Of a stretch of 64,000 bases of DNA, positions 1-9,809 are shown in pieces. Source of the stretch: Chlorobiota bacterium. GTDB taxonomy: Bacteria; Bacteroidota; Ignavibacteria; Kapaibacteriales; UBA961. The stretch lies in contig BJGZ01000003.1 of the NCBI GenBank assembly GCA_014191195.1, positions 173,217-237,216 of the forward strand, in the 5' to 3' direction. A program made the position numbers and the translations under genes. Each line of letters opens with the position of its first letter. The first letter of the stretch is position 1. The notes under the pieces are model-generated. The model searched no databases. It was not told where the DNA came from and saw only the letters and a program-made list of their open reading frames with translations.

Positions 1-1736
1 GAATTGCAGTATTGGCAGGACATGCGCAGACTTCAGCATATATCTTAATCTTTTTAGCTGTTTATGGATTGTGGTTATTAGTTCATTCTTTGCAATCAAA
101 ACAAGGAAATAACCAAAAATCTATCTATCATCTCATAGCCATGGCAATACCCGTAATAATGGCATCTTCTATCGCTGCAATTCAATATGTACCCGGATTA
201 GAATTAGCTTCATATTCCGAAAGAAATGACATTACCTATGAAAAAACCACCGATGGATCAATGAATCCAGGACAAATTTTCACAGCAATAATTCCTAATA
301 TATATGGCCATATTACAGGGAATTCAAATGCAAAATCTGAGCAAGAAACATTTGCTATGTTAGGTGCAGATGATCAACCTGTTCAATCTCACTGGTATTG
401 GGATACTGGATTTTATTTTGGCATAACTGCTTTGGTATTAGCAATATTGGCTATATACTCAAATATATCACTACCCATTGTTGGGACAGTACTCTCATTA
501 TCATTTTTTGCTTTTCTATATGCCTTGGGTAATAATGGATTTTTACATCATCTATTTTGGGGTGTACCAATATTTGGACAATTCAGAAATCCCGGAAGAA
601 TGATGTTTTATATGTCTTTTGGATGTTCTTTTTTGGCTGGATTAGGATTTGATTCTCTAAAAAAACTCATTCATGACAATAAAAATAATTACCTGATTCC
701 CTCTCTTATGTCTTTACCTTTGATTATCTCATTGTGTTCATTACTTGGTATCATCCCCTCTTCAATCGCTATTCAACCATCTGATGGATTGCTTTCCTAT
801 ATAAATTCTCAAAGTATTATCATTCTTTTATTCAGTTGTTTAGTTCTCTTTATCGCGTTCTTGTACTCAAAATCTATCATAAAAGTTCACATTGCTGGCG
901 CGCTTCTTTGTATCATTGCTTTTACAGATTTGTATTATAATTATCACGGTTTTCATGGATCTAAAAAAAATCCAAAAGATCTATATATAATGCAAAATGA
1001 TATCACACAACAATTAGCCGCTAAACCACCAAAAGATATATTTAGAGTCTCTATGCGTAGTAGAGAATTAGGAATGGCAATGCAAAGAAATGGTGGAATG
1101 GCATCAGGTATTATGCTGTATGAAGGATATAATCCAATCTTGCTGCAAAGAAGAAATCCTCCCATTGCTTCACAAAAAGATATGTTTGATGTCTTGAATA
1201 TTAGATATGAATTAGCATTAGACTCATCACAAAATAGCATCTATTTTAAAGAAAGAACTTCTTCTATGGGCCATGCTCGAATGGTATATGATATCGAAGT
1301 TTATGAAAATGAAACTGCTTTACAATCTGCTTTATCTTCTATTACTACTCAATTATCACATAAAGCATTATTAGAAAAAAAGCCGCTACTAAACTATTCA
1401 AGAAAATTCCCAGACTCTGTTCAACATACCATTGTACTTGATTCTTATAGTTCAACGAAACAATCCTTTACCGTATCTACAGATGAACCGGGATTATTAT
1501 GTATTAGCGAAATATGGTATCCGGGTTGGAAGGCAAAAATAGACGGTAATGATGTAGAATTGCTAAGAGCTAATTGGTCATTACGAGCAATAGAAATACC
1601 CAAAGGCAAACATATAGTAGAAATGTACTTCGAATCTGAATCGTATGAAAAAGGTAAAATGATTAGTGTATCTAGTATTTCATTGTATGCTATAATAGGC
1701 TTTATCCTGTTTTTTATAAATAAAAAGAAAAAATGA
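1..1736 (+). CDS. YfhO-family multi-spanning membrane protein (5' truncated by window)
   Basis: The reading frame is open to base 1, so the true N-terminus lies outside the window; about 578 codons are visible. Many hydrophobic segments are followed by a largely non-membrane region (about residues 330-545) and one last membrane helix with a KKKK end. The motif FRNPGRMMFY between helices and the late LNIRYEL segment are typical of the YfhO family. Members are GT-C-like membrane proteins implicated in glycosylation of cell-wall or lipid-linked polymers. The next gene overlaps its stop by 4 bp (ATGA), implying translational coupling. Family assignment is fairly firm; the substrate is unknown. 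Confidence 0.75.
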   Translation, partial: IAVLAGHAQTSAYILIFLAVYGLWLLVHSLQSKQGNNQKSIYHLIAMAIPVIMASSIAAIQYVPGLELASYSERNDITYEKTTDGSMNPGQIFTAIIPNIYGHITGNSNAKSEQETFAMLGADDQPVQSHWYWDTGFYFGITALVLAILAIYSNISLPIVGTVLSLSFFAFLYALGNNGFLHHLFWGVPIFGQFRNPGRMMFYMSFGCSFLAGLGFDSLKKLIHDNKNNYLIPSLMSLPLIISLCSLLGIIPSSIAIQPSDGLLSYINSQSIIILLFSCLVLFIAFLYSKSIIKVHIAGALLCIIAFTDLYYNYHGFHGSKKNPKDLYIMQNDITQQLAAKPPKDIFRVSMRSRELGMAMQRNGGMASGIMLYEGYNPILLQRRNPPIASQKDMFDVLNIRYELALDSSQNSIYFKERTSSMGHARMVYDIEVYENETALQSALSSITTQLSHKALLEKKPLLNYSRKFPDSVQHTIVLDSYSSTKQSFTVSTDEPGLLCISEIWYPGWKAKIDGNDVELLRANWSLRAIEIPKGKHIVEMYFESESYEKGKMISVSSISLYAIIGFILFFINKKKK

Positions 1737-2374
1737 AACCTCATCAATATGTCTATTTTAATATTAGTATACTCTTTATAATAAGTGGATGTTTTACTTC
1801 GTGCAATCAACAAGAAGAATTAGAACCATCGAAAAAAAGTAAAACAATACAAAGCCAGCAATGGCCTGCATCTATTTCTTTTTCTGATACAGACTCTAGT
1901 TTTAATGTTCATCTTAGTAAACCATTTGGAAATTTACAGTATAGTAATCCTGAAATCATTCAAACAGAATTGGGCAAAGCGAGATATACTGTTTTTGCAA
2001 ATGATGCCGATAAGGAATTAAAACTGTTTATCAGTAAAAGTGAATATGGGAAAGAGGGTATCTCTAAAAGAACATCAAATGACATACTTGAGATGTCTGC
2101 TACAGCATTTATACATGATTTACAAGGCAAAACGTCCATATCGATGCCAATTATCAAAAATAGCACATCTCAGAAATTTCATGGTTTACGAGTTTTTTAT
2201 GCATTTCCACTTCAGCAACAAGATTCTTTATATGGCTGTAGTGAGTTTTTTGTATCAAGTTCTACAGTTTTTCATACATGTATTATCACAAAACAAAAAC
2301 AGTTATTTGATACAAGTAAAGATATAGGACTTGTTTTCACATCATTTATGCCCTTAGAGAATAACAGTAAATAA
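1733..2374 (+). CDS. Predicted lipoprotein of unknown function
   Basis: 213 residues. An N-terminal hydrophobic stretch ends in FIISGC, a plausible lipobox with Cys20; a second Cys follows in FTSC. The mature part is polar and probably beta-rich, with no motif I recognise. It overlaps the upstream YfhO-family gene by 4 bp and abuts the next ATG directly, so the three genes are probably one transcript. The function may be tied to the envelope role of the YfhO protein, but that is inference from context only. Confidence 0.6.
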   Translation: MKPHQYVYFNISILFIISGCFTSCNQQEELEPSKKSKTIQSQQWPASISFSDTDSSFNVHLSKPFGNLQYSNPEIIQTELGKARYTVFANDADKELKLFISKSEYGKEGISKRTSNDILEMSATAFIHDLQGKTSISMPIIKNSTSQKFHGLRVFYAFPLQQQDSLYGCSEFFVSSSTVFHTCIITKQKQLFDTSKDIGLVFTSFMPLENNSK

Positions 2375-3304
2375 ATGAAAAAGGACTTAGTGAAACAGAA
2401 TAATTCAATAATTATTGATGAATCGATATTGATCTCAATCAAAACAATCAAAGAAGAGATTAATTCAATTCATGAGCAGTATTTTTATTTAAATCAGCAA
2501 GTAAAACCATTATTACTTAAAGAATATGATGATAATTTTAGAGTATTAGAAATAGAAATTCAAAGAAAAGCTTTGGAATCATCTGAATTACAAAGGCGAG
2601 CAGAACTATTAATGATGAAGCATCAAAGAGGTGAGAAATTAACTCCTGAAATCATTGCTTTAGTTCATAAGATTGTAGACAAAGAATATCTTTCCTTAAA
2701 ATCACGACTTAATGATGCTTTTGATAGAATTCAAAAGAAACAAGCGTATTATTCATCTCTGCAAGAGCCCCAGAACTCTCAAGAATTAATGCAGAAATAT
2801 AGAGAGCTAGCTAAATTACTGCATCCAGATACAAATAAAAATCAACTAATGGTTGATAAGTATTGGCATATGCTACAACAAGGATTTACCGATCGTAATA
2901 TCACGTCAATTCGAGCTTTGTATTCTTTATTGATAGATAAAATGAAGCCCGATACTTCTTTTGAGATGTCTATACTTGATCAACAAAAAGAATTAGAAAG
3001 ACTTTTACATATCAAATCAATAGAAGAAAAGAAAGTACAAGAGCTAAAAAAACAAATTCCTTTTATCTATGAATTAGGCTTGCAGGATGATCAATGGATA
3101 TCGAATCATAGAAAATCATTAGAGTTACAAATTCATACATATCAAGAAGATATTCAGAAAGCACAGCAATTAATAAAAATAGCAACAGGAATAGCATATA
3201 AGTACAGTGATATTCCTGAAAAATTAGATGAATTCGAGGATAAAAAGTCCATAGATTATCAAGACGATTTCATGGAGAATACATATTTCAGTGGTAGGCA
3301 TTAA
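2375..3304 (+). CDS. Coiled-coil protein with internal J-domain-like HPD motif
   Basis: 309 residues. Residues about 15-130 and 205-270 are rich in heptad-like Glu/Lys/Leu patterns and predicted coiled coil. Between them, YRELAKLLHPDTNKN places His150-Pro151-Asp152 after a helix, exactly as in helix II and the HPD loop of DnaJ-type J domains. A following helix (DKYWHMLQQGF) could stand for helix III. The HPD tripeptide stimulates Hsp70 (DnaK) ATPase in true J proteins. No Cys-rich or C-terminal DnaJ domains are present, so this is at most a class III-like J protein. Start ATG directly follows the upstream stop codon. Confidence 0.55.
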   Translation: MKKDLVKQNNSIIIDESILISIKTIKEEINSIHEQYFYLNQQVKPLLLKEYDDNFRVLEIEIQRKALESSELQRRAELLMMKHQRGEKLTPEIIALVHKIVDKEYLSLKSRLNDAFDRIQKKQAYYSSLQEPQNSQELMQKYRELAKLLHPDTNKNQLMVDKYWHMLQQGFTDRNITSIRALYSLLIDKMKPDTSFEMSILDQQKELERLLHIKSIEEKKVQELKKQIPFIYELGLQDDQWISNHRKSLELQIHTYQEDIQKAQQLIKIATGIAYKYSDIPEKLDEFEDKKSIDYQDDFMENTYFSGRH

Positions 3305-3321
3305 TTTAAGACATAAAAGAA

Positions 3322-4551
3322 ATGAAACATCAATCGAAACATATTTTGTTCAATGCAGCTGTTATAGTAGCAGCTTTAGGATATTTTGTAGATATCTATG
3401 ATTTATTACTTTTTAGTGTTGTAAGAGTTCCAAGTTTAATCGCGCTTGGAATACCATCAGAAGAAATTACAAGTAAAGGGCTACTTCTATTAAATGTGCA
3501 AATGGCTGGTATGCTTATTGGCGGAGTATTCTGGGGGATTTTAGGAGATAAAAAAGGACGTGTTTCCACGCTATTTGGCTCTATACTTTTATACTCTATT
3601 GCTAATATAGCTAATGCTTTTGTGCAAACAGTAGATCAATATGCAGTATTAAGATTTATTGCAGGTATTGGTTTAGCAGGTGAATTAGGAGTAGGAATTA
3701 CACTTGTTAGTGAGATTTTACCTAAAGAAACTAGAGGTTATGGAACCATGATAGTAGCTGGTATAGGGGTAACAGGTGCAATTCTAGCTAATTTTGTAGC
3801 TAAATTTGATTGGCGAATTGCTTTTTTTGTAGGAGGAATTATGGGGTTTTCTCTACTTTTACTTCGCATTAAAGTGTCTGAGTCTTCAATGTTTTCAGAT
3901 ATGCATGCACAAAAAAGCACATCAATAAAAAAAGGGAGTTTTGTTCAATTATTAAGTACTCCTGCATTATTAAAGAAATTTATTTACTGTATTTTGATTG
4001 GTATGCCAACGTGGTTTGTAGTTGGTATTCTTGTAACTTTAGCCCCAGAATTTGCTAAGCAACATGGTATTATGTCAGGTATTACAGGCGGAGATGCCGT
4101 AGCCTTTTGTTATGCTGGACTTGCCATTGGTGATTTTTTAACCGGTTGGCTAAGCCAAAAATATCAAAGCAGAAAAAAAGTGATGAAGCAATTCCTTGTT
4201 TTTAATATTATTTGTGTTATTGGATATCTTTTACTTCCATTTACATCTGTGGCCATCTTTTATGGATGGATTTTCCTTTTAGGTATTTCTGTTGGATTTT
4301 GGGCAATTTTTGTAACTATTGCTGCAGAACAATTTGGAACAAATCTTCGAGCCACCGTTGCTACAACTGTTCCCAATATTGCAAGGGGCTCTCTTAATAT
4401 CATATCTTTAACATTTGCAACCTTAATTCCTATACTTGGTATGAAGTTTTCAGCACTCAGTATTGGTTTAGCATGTACTGTAATTGCATTATTAGCATTA
4501 ATTCCACTAAAAGAAACTTTTGCAAAAGATTTGAATTATACCGAACATTAA
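3322..4551 (+). CDS. MFS transporter (metabolite:H+ symporter-like)
   Basis: 409 residues with about 12 hydrophobic segments, the usual length for the major facilitator superfamily. The loop between helices 2 and 3 carries GDKKGR (residues 75-80), the MFS signature. RFIAGIGLAGELGVGIT followed by LPKETRG resembles the sugar / aromatic-acid / shikimate-type MFS subgroup. It begins 17 bp after the J-domain-like gene and is the fourth gene of the same run. The substrate cannot be inferred from the sequence alone. Confidence 0.8.
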   Translation: MKHQSKHILFNAAVIVAALGYFVDIYDLLLFSVVRVPSLIALGIPSEEITSKGLLLLNVQMAGMLIGGVFWGILGDKKGRVSTLFGSILLYSIANIANAFVQTVDQYAVLRFIAGIGLAGELGVGITLVSEILPKETRGYGTMIVAGIGVTGAILANFVAKFDWRIAFFVGGIMGFSLLLLRIKVSESSMFSDMHAQKSTSIKKGSFVQLLSTPALLKKFIYCILIGMPTWFVVGILVTLAPEFAKQHGIMSGITGGDAVAFCYAGLAIGDFLTGWLSQKYQSRKKVMKQFLVFNIICVIGYLLLPFTSVAIFYGWIFLLGISVGFWAIFVTIAAEQFGTNLRATVATTVPNIARGSLNIISLTFATLIPILGMKFSALSIGLACTVIALLALIPLKETFAKDLNYTEH

Positions 4552-4613
4552 TGTGAGGGAACCGTTTGAAAGTAGATATATGTTTGTTATTATTCACCCC
4601 ATAAGGCTTATTC

Positions 4614-5300
4614 ATGTTGATTAGATATTGCTTATTATTTCTGATTGTTTTTCAATTTTCACATATCATTGCTTCTGTGTCTCCAGAAGAATTACTTATA
4701 AAAGTTCGTTCAAAAACAAGACTTGTCAAAGATTTCCAGGCTGAAGCTGATATTAAGATTGATATAGATTTTTTAAAAGCTCCTGTTTCTCATGCAACCA
4801 TTTATTATAGAAGTCCAGGACAAGTTCGTATTAAATCTGATGGATTTTCAATGCTTCCTAAGCAAGGAGCAGGCCTTCCGATTTCCTCTATTCTTGAAAC
4901 TGAATATTATGCAGCAGCCCTAAAAGATGAAGTATACAATGGAAAAAATTTACGTGTTATTAAAGTAATACCATTAGCAGATACTGGACAAATTATTGCC
5001 TCTACAATGTGGATTGAAGAAGCTACTAATATCGTTCATAAAATGAAGATTACTACAAAATCAGGCATCATGTTAATGGAAATGAAGTATGGAAAACAAT
5101 ATCAACAATATGCTTTGCCAGAACAAGTAATTCTGTCATTTGATATGCCTAAATTTTCATTACCAAAATCTATTACAGGCGATATGTTGACAGATAATAA
5201 GCCAAAAGATGCTTCAAAGAAAAATGCTGTTGGAAAAGCAATAATAACCTATTCTAAGTATATTATAAATAAAGGTATAGCAGATTCCCATTTTAAATAA
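4614..5300 (+). CDS. LolA-like exported protein
   Basis: 228 residues with an N-terminal signal peptide ending near ASVSPEE. The mature domain reads as alternating beta strands (an AEADIKIDIDF strand, TIYYRSPGQVRIKS, then TMWIEEATNIVHKMKI). This matches the half-barrel pattern of LolA/LolB-type lipoprotein or lipid carriers, where the 'P..R.k' strand is common. It is convergent with the IPP isomerase gene, with an 8-bp gap. Superfamily assignment is moderate. It may be a general outer-membrane lipoprotein-sorting relative rather than LolA itself. Confidence 0.5.
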   Translation: MLIRYCLLFLIVFQFSHIIASVSPEELLIKVRSKTRLVKDFQAEADIKIDIDFLKAPVSHATIYYRSPGQVRIKSDGFSMLPKQGAGLPISSILETEYYAAALKDEVYNGKNLRVIKVIPLADTGQIIASTMWIEEATNIVHKMKITTKSGIMLMEMKYGKQYQQYALPEQVILSFDMPKFSLPKSITGDMLTDNKPKDASKKNAVGKAIITYSKYIINKGIADSHFK

Positions 5301-5308
5301 ATAGCTGC

Positions 5309-6337
5309 TTATTTCTTTTTAATTGTTGCTAACTTTAATTGTTCAATATTGTGGGACCCAGTCAAAAACATTATTCGTTTTACATTTATTATCAGATTTT
5401 CTATCATTGTTAATGTTGCTTGATTCCCATCATTCATTAAAGACTTAATAATGCTTCCAGCCATACCAACAGAATCTGCTCCTAAAGCAATTGACATTGC
5501 AATATCAAAAGCAGATTGAATGCCCCCAGATGCATATAATTCGAATGCATGTGTATTCTTAAAAGGTGCTATCATCTCAATACATTCAGAAGTGGGAATT
5601 CCCCAATCCCATAAATAATCATCGAATTTTGCATCAGAATTTCTACTTAATTCAACACCAGCCCAGCTGGTTCCACCAGCTCCAGCAACATCAATTGCAG
5701 AAACACCAATATCTAATAATTTCCTAGCAACATTCATAGAAATTCCGGCACCTACTTCCTTTACAATAACAGGTTTCTCATACAGTTTTACAAAAGATTC
5801 TATTCCATGTAATACACCTTTAAACTGAGGATTTCCCTCGGGTTGGAGTAATTCTTGAAGTGGGTTTAAATGAATTGCAATAGCATCAGCATAACATTTA
5901 TCTAATATCGATAATAAAGGTGGATGATTGCTGTTTTGTGCAATTTCAGCTGCGCCTATATTCCCAAAAAGTGGTATAGTATCACCAACTATGTGTTTTA
6001 TAATTGTAAAAGAGTCATGTACCGATGAATCGTGAAGTGCAATTCTCAATGATCCAATTCCCAAAGGAATATTCAAAGTAGATGCAATCTCTGCTAATTG
6101 TTGATTGATACTAATGGCACCTTTAAAGCCACCAGTCATAGATGAAATAAAAAGAGGAGCCGCAATTTCTTTGTTTAAGAAAAAAGAAGCTGTAGATATA
6201 TCTTCATAATTAATTTCAGGGAGAGCATTATGAATAAACTCATAGCATTCTAGACCAGTTGTTTTACTTTTATGATTCATATTGTGATTAACACATAAAT
6301 CAACATGGTCTTGTTTTCTTTTTGAAATATGATTCAT
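5309..6337 (-). CDS. fni: Isopentenyl-diphosphate delta-isomerase, type 2 (FMN-dependent)
   Basis: 342 residues, normal length for the type 2 enzyme. It interconverts isopentenyl and dimethylallyl diphosphate in isoprenoid synthesis using reduced FMN and Mg2+. The N-terminal RKQDHVDLC, SSMTGG (about residues 65-70), HLNPLQE (156-162, supplying the conserved Gln/Glu of the active site), GGTSWAG (221-227) and SGGI (270-273) are all present, as expected for a TIM-barrel FMN enzyme. Its ATG follows the dprA stop after one base, so the two are co-transcribed. Confidence is high. Confidence 0.93.
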   Translation of the reverse strand: MNHISKRKQDHVDLCVNHNMNHKSKTTGLECYEFIHNALPEINYEDISTASFFLNKEIAAPLFISSMTGGFKGAISINQQLAEIASTLNIPLGIGSLRIALHDSSVHDSFTIIKHIVGDTIPLFGNIGAAEIAQNSNHPPLLSILDKCYADAIAIHLNPLQELLQPEGNPQFKGVLHGIESFVKLYEKPVIVKEVGAGISMNVARKLLDIGVSAIDVAGAGGTSWAGVELSRNSDAKFDDYLWDWGIPTSECIEMIAPFKNTHAFELYASGGIQSAFDIAMSIALGADSVGMAGSIIKSLMNDGNQATLTMIENLIINVKRIMFLTGSHNIEQLKLATIKKK

Positions 6338-6338
6338 A

Positions 6339-7409
6339 TTATAGCTTCATAAAATATTTACCAGGCAATTGCTTTATATATCCATTAAATTCTAATGATA
6401 ATAAATATGCAAGTATAGTACTTGAATTCATGTGCAAAGAAGAGCTTAATTCATCTATCTGTTTTGGTGAATCAGATAAAAGAGTAAGTATCAATATTTC
6501 TTCATTAAAGATAGGAATTCTTTGCTGTTTAATTTCTGTTTTAATATTAAAATCTTTTAAAATATCTTCTGGACTCATTGCTAATGCCGCTTTGTTTTGT
6601 TTAATAAGCATATTTGGTCCATCACTTTTTGAAGATTTAAGAGATCCTGGAATAGCATAAATTTCACGATTTTGGTCAAATGCAAATTGACAAGTTATCA
6701 TAGAACCTCCCTTTCTTGCACTTTCTACTATTATAACCGCTTTTGATATACCACTAATTAGTCTATTCCTTTGTGGAAAATATGCCGGCATGGCTTTTGT
6801 ACCTAAAGGATATTCACTGATAAGTGCTCCACCATTGTCGATAATAGAATGTGCTAAGACATTGCTGTAAAATGGAGAAATACTATCAATTCCACTTGCT
6901 ATTATAGCACATGTAATTCCTTTGCATTGTAATGTCGTTTTATGGGCAATACTATCTATACCATTTGCAAGACCACTTACAATTGTAATCCCATGATGAA
7001 CAAGAACTTCGGTAAATTGTTTGGTTATTTCTGATCCATATACAGTATGCTTTCTGGTTCCAACAATAGCTATTGCTAATTCATAACATATAGTTCCTTT
7101 TACATATAAAAGTACTGGTGGATATGCTATTTCTTTTAGTAATAGCGGATATTCATCACAATATAATGTTAGTATGGAAATTCCATTTTTATTGTGAAGA
7201 TGAAGAAATTCTGATGCTTTATCTCTTATTTCATTAATTGAGTATTGAATTTTAGGAACAATACTATGTTGATTAATAGAGATTGATTGCAAACAATACA
7301 CATGAAGATTTTCGCATGTATTGACGATTTTTCTAATGGTACTACTATTACATTTAAAATATGAAGAAAGAACTATGATATCAATGATATCCCATTCCCC
7401 TGGAAACAT
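6339..7409 (-). CDS. dprA: DNA-processing protein DprA
   Basis: 356 residues. DprA loads RecA on incoming single-stranded DNA during natural transformation. The Rossmann-like core is intact: VGTRKHTVYG (from residue 116), SGLANGIDSIAH (145-156), ISEYPLG (197-203), FPQRNRLISG (211-220) and ESARKGGSMIT. The C-terminal about 60 residues fit the DprA winged-helix domain, and the N-terminus fits a short helical domain. The ATG is preceded by a G-rich GGGGGAT. It lies in an operon between the Tat oxidoreductase and fni. No other competence gene is in the window. Confidence 0.93.
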   Translation of the reverse strand: MFPGEWDIIDIIVLSSYFKCNSSTIRKIVNTCENLHVYCLQSISINQHSIVPKIQYSINEIRDKASEFLHLHNKNGISILTLYCDEYPLLLKEIAYPPVLLYVKGTICYELAIAIVGTRKHTVYGSEITKQFTEVLVHHGITIVSGLANGIDSIAHKTTLQCKGITCAIIASGIDSISPFYSNVLAHSIIDNGGALISEYPLGTKAMPAYFPQRNRLISGISKAVIIVESARKGGSMITCQFAFDQNREIYAIPGSLKSSKSDGPNMLIKQNKAALAMSPEDILKDFNIKTEIKQQRIPIFNEEILILTLLSDSPKQIDELSSSLHMNSSTILAYLLSLEFNGYIKQLPGKYFMKL

Positions 7410-7442
7410 CTATCCCCCATTAAACATGTAAACAAACTAAAA

Positions 7443-9020
7443 TCAGCTTCTTAACTTATTACCAATAATTTCAGCAGCATTAAACCCATAATAAACTGCA
7501 TTTTCAAAACTTGATGTATTATCATTATCAGAGGCAGCAAAGAAAATATTTCCAAGATTTTTTCTAGATAATTGGGCAATACCTGAATGACTTCCTATAG
7601 ATGGTATCGCTACGCTATGCCCCCAAGCAAAGCATTCAATCTCATGAACATGTTCCATCATTCCATTCTTTAATGTTTTTGCAAGCTTAGAAACAATGTC
7701 ATAAGCATGTTCAGCCATCAGCACATCATCTAGTAACATTGATCTTTTATTAAGAGGTAAGGCTCCATACAAAGAATATACAAATGATGTATTTGCATTT
7801 GGCTTTCTTTGCATAGCATTAGAGCAAATAATATCTGTACAAAAATCACCTGTATCTACTGTCCAAATATCCATATACTGATCTGGAAATAATTGTTTAT
7901 CAGAATGTAGATGAATCGTGATATATGGAGGATATTGAATTGTCTGCATCGCACTAATTTGTTGAGTAGTTAAATCTTTACAAATTCTTGAAGCTGTTAA
8001 TTTATTAATAGCCATAATCGTATAAGCAGATTGTATCCTTACAATGTGATCATCATGAGTGATACAAATAGTTTCGGTTCCATATTGAACATTTTTACTC
8101 TCGATTGCTAAGTGATTATATAGAAATGTATCAGAACCGATAGTTTGTGTGATACCTGCATATAACTCATTCATGCCACCAGGAAAAGTAAATCGTAAAG
8201 CATCAAAGTTCTTTCCTAATTCACTTCTATAAAAATTTAACAGACAATAAGCATTTGTATCATCTATTCCAGCACCCATAGAAGACTTACTATAAAGATT
8301 AAGCAGTGTTTCTGTAAATGGAGAATGAAACTGTCTTAAAAAATCTCGTCCACTCTGCTTATCCAAAGCTAAAAACTCAGGAGACAGCTTATCTTCTAGT
8401 GGATAAGAAGGAATATGAGAATCGATAAGTAAATAATCACGAAATTGTTTCATTCCATCTTTATCTTGCTGATTGATTGGCAATGTTGATATAGTAGCAT
8501 CAGACCAAATATCTGGATATAACACATTATTAAACAATACAGCATCTTCTGGAGCAATAATTGGCTGAACATTAGCTGCTTCTATAAATTCCTTGATTTG
8601 TCCTTCATTAGTAACAAAATACACAGAACCATAGGGATAGCTAATACCATTCCAAGAACCTTTAATTCCTGTACCACCAGATTGACTCTCATTTTCTACT
8701 ATTAGTACCGAATACCCATTTTTTTGTAAAGAATATGCGGCTGCTAATCCTGAAGGCCCAGATCCAATGATAAGCACATCACATGTATGAGTAATTTCTT
8801 TGGAGTGTTGTGGTAATGATTGAGTATTTCTGATATATCTATGAGCAGATTCAAAAGATTGTCTTTTTAGTAATGTCGATATAGAAGAAGGACTTAATCG
8901 CTGCATAGCTTTAGACGCTTCCTTTTGCGAACATCCTAAAGGCAATGTAACAAAAGAAGCACCTGTTGCACCAATTAAGATTTTTAAAAAATCTCTTCTA
9001 GAATTTTGTTCAAATGACAT
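7443..9020 (-). CDS. Tat-exported FAD-dependent oxidoreductase (amine oxidase/phytoene desaturase-like)
   Basis: 525 residues from the ATG at 9020. The frame is open further upstream, but that stretch holds a terminator, and this ATG is followed at once by a twin-arginine signal, SRRDFLK, and a hydrophobic stretch ending LPLGC (Cys30). It is therefore probably a Tat-exported lipoprotein. VLIIGSGPSGLAAAYSL (residues 83-99) is the dinucleotide-binding GxGxxG motif. The C-terminal NIFFAASDN..SFENAVYYG segment resembles the flavin-binding end of amine-oxidase-type enzymes. The substrate is unknown. It lies 33 bp upstream of dprA on the same strand. Confidence 0.75.
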   Translation of the reverse strand: MSFEQNSRRDFLKILIGATGASFVTLPLGCSQKEASKAMQRLSPSSISTLLKRQSFESAHRYIRNTQSLPQHSKEITHTCDVLIIGSGPSGLAAAYSLQKNGYSVLIVENESQSGGTGIKGSWNGISYPYGSVYFVTNEGQIKEFIEAANVQPIIAPEDAVLFNNVLYPDIWSDATISTLPINQQDKDGMKQFRDYLLIDSHIPSYPLEDKLSPEFLALDKQSGRDFLRQFHSPFTETLLNLYSKSSMGAGIDDTNAYCLLNFYRSELGKNFDALRFTFPGGMNELYAGITQTIGSDTFLYNHLAIESKNVQYGTETICITHDDHIVRIQSAYTIMAINKLTASRICKDLTTQQISAMQTIQYPPYITIHLHSDKQLFPDQYMDIWTVDTGDFCTDIICSNAMQRKPNANTSFVYSLYGALPLNKRSMLLDDVLMAEHAYDIVSKLAKTLKNGMMEHVHEIECFAWGHSVAIPSIGSHSGIAQLSRKNLGNIFFAASDNDNTSSFENAVYYGFNAAEIIGNKLRS

Positions 9021-9031
9021 ATCAAATAAAA

Positions 9032-9062
9032 AATAAAGGCGTTCAAAAAAACTTTGAACGCC
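9032..9062 (-). terminator. Intrinsic terminator after the WD40/OmpA-like operon
   Basis: A perfect 10-bp inverted repeat (9038-9047 with 9053-9062, GGCGTTCAAA and its complement) with a 5-base loop. Read on the minus strand it is followed by TTTATTTTTTATTTG. It sits 48 bp beyond the OmpA-like stop and just before the oxidoreductase ATG. Confidence 0.8.
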
Positions 9063-9110
9063 CAAAAATATACATAAATTATAATATCTCAATACTCAAT
9101 TATTTCATGT

Positions 9111-9809
9111 TTATGCTTTCACTATTATAATATAAGTTGTGCCTATATATCGTTTTCCTTTTGCAGTTTTATGCATTGGAGGCGGATTTACAGAATCTAT
9201 AGCATTAGAACCTTTAGGAAATATACGAGTATCTTTTACTCCTTTTTCAACTAAAAAAGCTTTAATTGCATTTGCTCTTTCATCAGTAAATTTTTGCATA
9301 GATTCTGGTTCTGAAGCCATATCTGGATACGATTGAATTTCTATGGAAACACCTGGATTTAGCGTCATCATTTTCTGAATATCTGCTAAGTAATCTTCAG
9401 CACCTACCCTTAATTTTGATTTTTTTAGTTCAAAAGGAGGAACATCAAGCAAAATTTTTGTTCCTTTCGCAAGAGGTTTTACCGAAAAGTCACGAGATAT
9501 TTCAGCATACTTATTTGTTTTAGGAAGACTGATTTCCATTTCATCTTTAAAATAATCGGGTGACTCTAATTGTATTCTATATTTTTTACCTTGCTTTAGC
9601 CCAGTAACAAAATAATATCCTGTTGTAGAATTACTTTTAGAAGATCCAGCCTTTTTATTGTTTTCATCATAAAAAGAAACCATTACAGATGTAAAATTTC
9701 TATTTGTTTGGTCGATAACAGTTCCTGTTACACTCATAATAGCCTCTTGAGCACATAATGAAGAACTGATTATACATAACCCAGCAATCATGCTATATAT
9801 TGTTCTCAT
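9111..9809 (-). CDS. Exported OmpA-like protein with carboxypeptidase-regulatory-like domain
   Basis: 232 residues. A signal peptide ends near SLCAQE. A carboxypeptidase-regulatory-like beta sandwich follows (GTVIDQTNRNF, GYYFVTGLKQGKKYRI). The C-terminal domain has the OmpA-C fold order (LLDVPPFELKKSKL, SIEIQSY, DERANAIKAFLVEKGV) but lacks the usual GHTD motif, so peptidoglycan binding is uncertain. The ATG overlaps the WD40 stop and has a strong GGAGG Shine-Dalgarno inside the upstream gene. It was probably made together with the WD40 protein as a periplasmic or outer-membrane pair. Confidence 0.65.
   Translation of the reverse strand: MRTIYSMIAGLCIISSSLCAQEAIMSVTGTVIDQTNRNFTSVMVSFYDENNKKAGSSKSNSTTGYYFVTGLKQGKKYRIQLESPDYFKDEMEISLPKTNKYAEISRDFSVKPLAKGTKILLDVPPFELKKSKLRVGAEDYLADIQKMMTLNPGVSIEIQSYPDMASEPESMQKFTDERANAIKAFLVEKGVKDTRIFPKGSNAIDSVNPPPMHKTAKGKRYIGTTYIIIVKA

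Noticed and set aside
7443..9092. Longer start of the FAD oxidoreductase at 9092
   Set aside because: The extension would encode the terminator hairpin and hide the twin-arginine signal.
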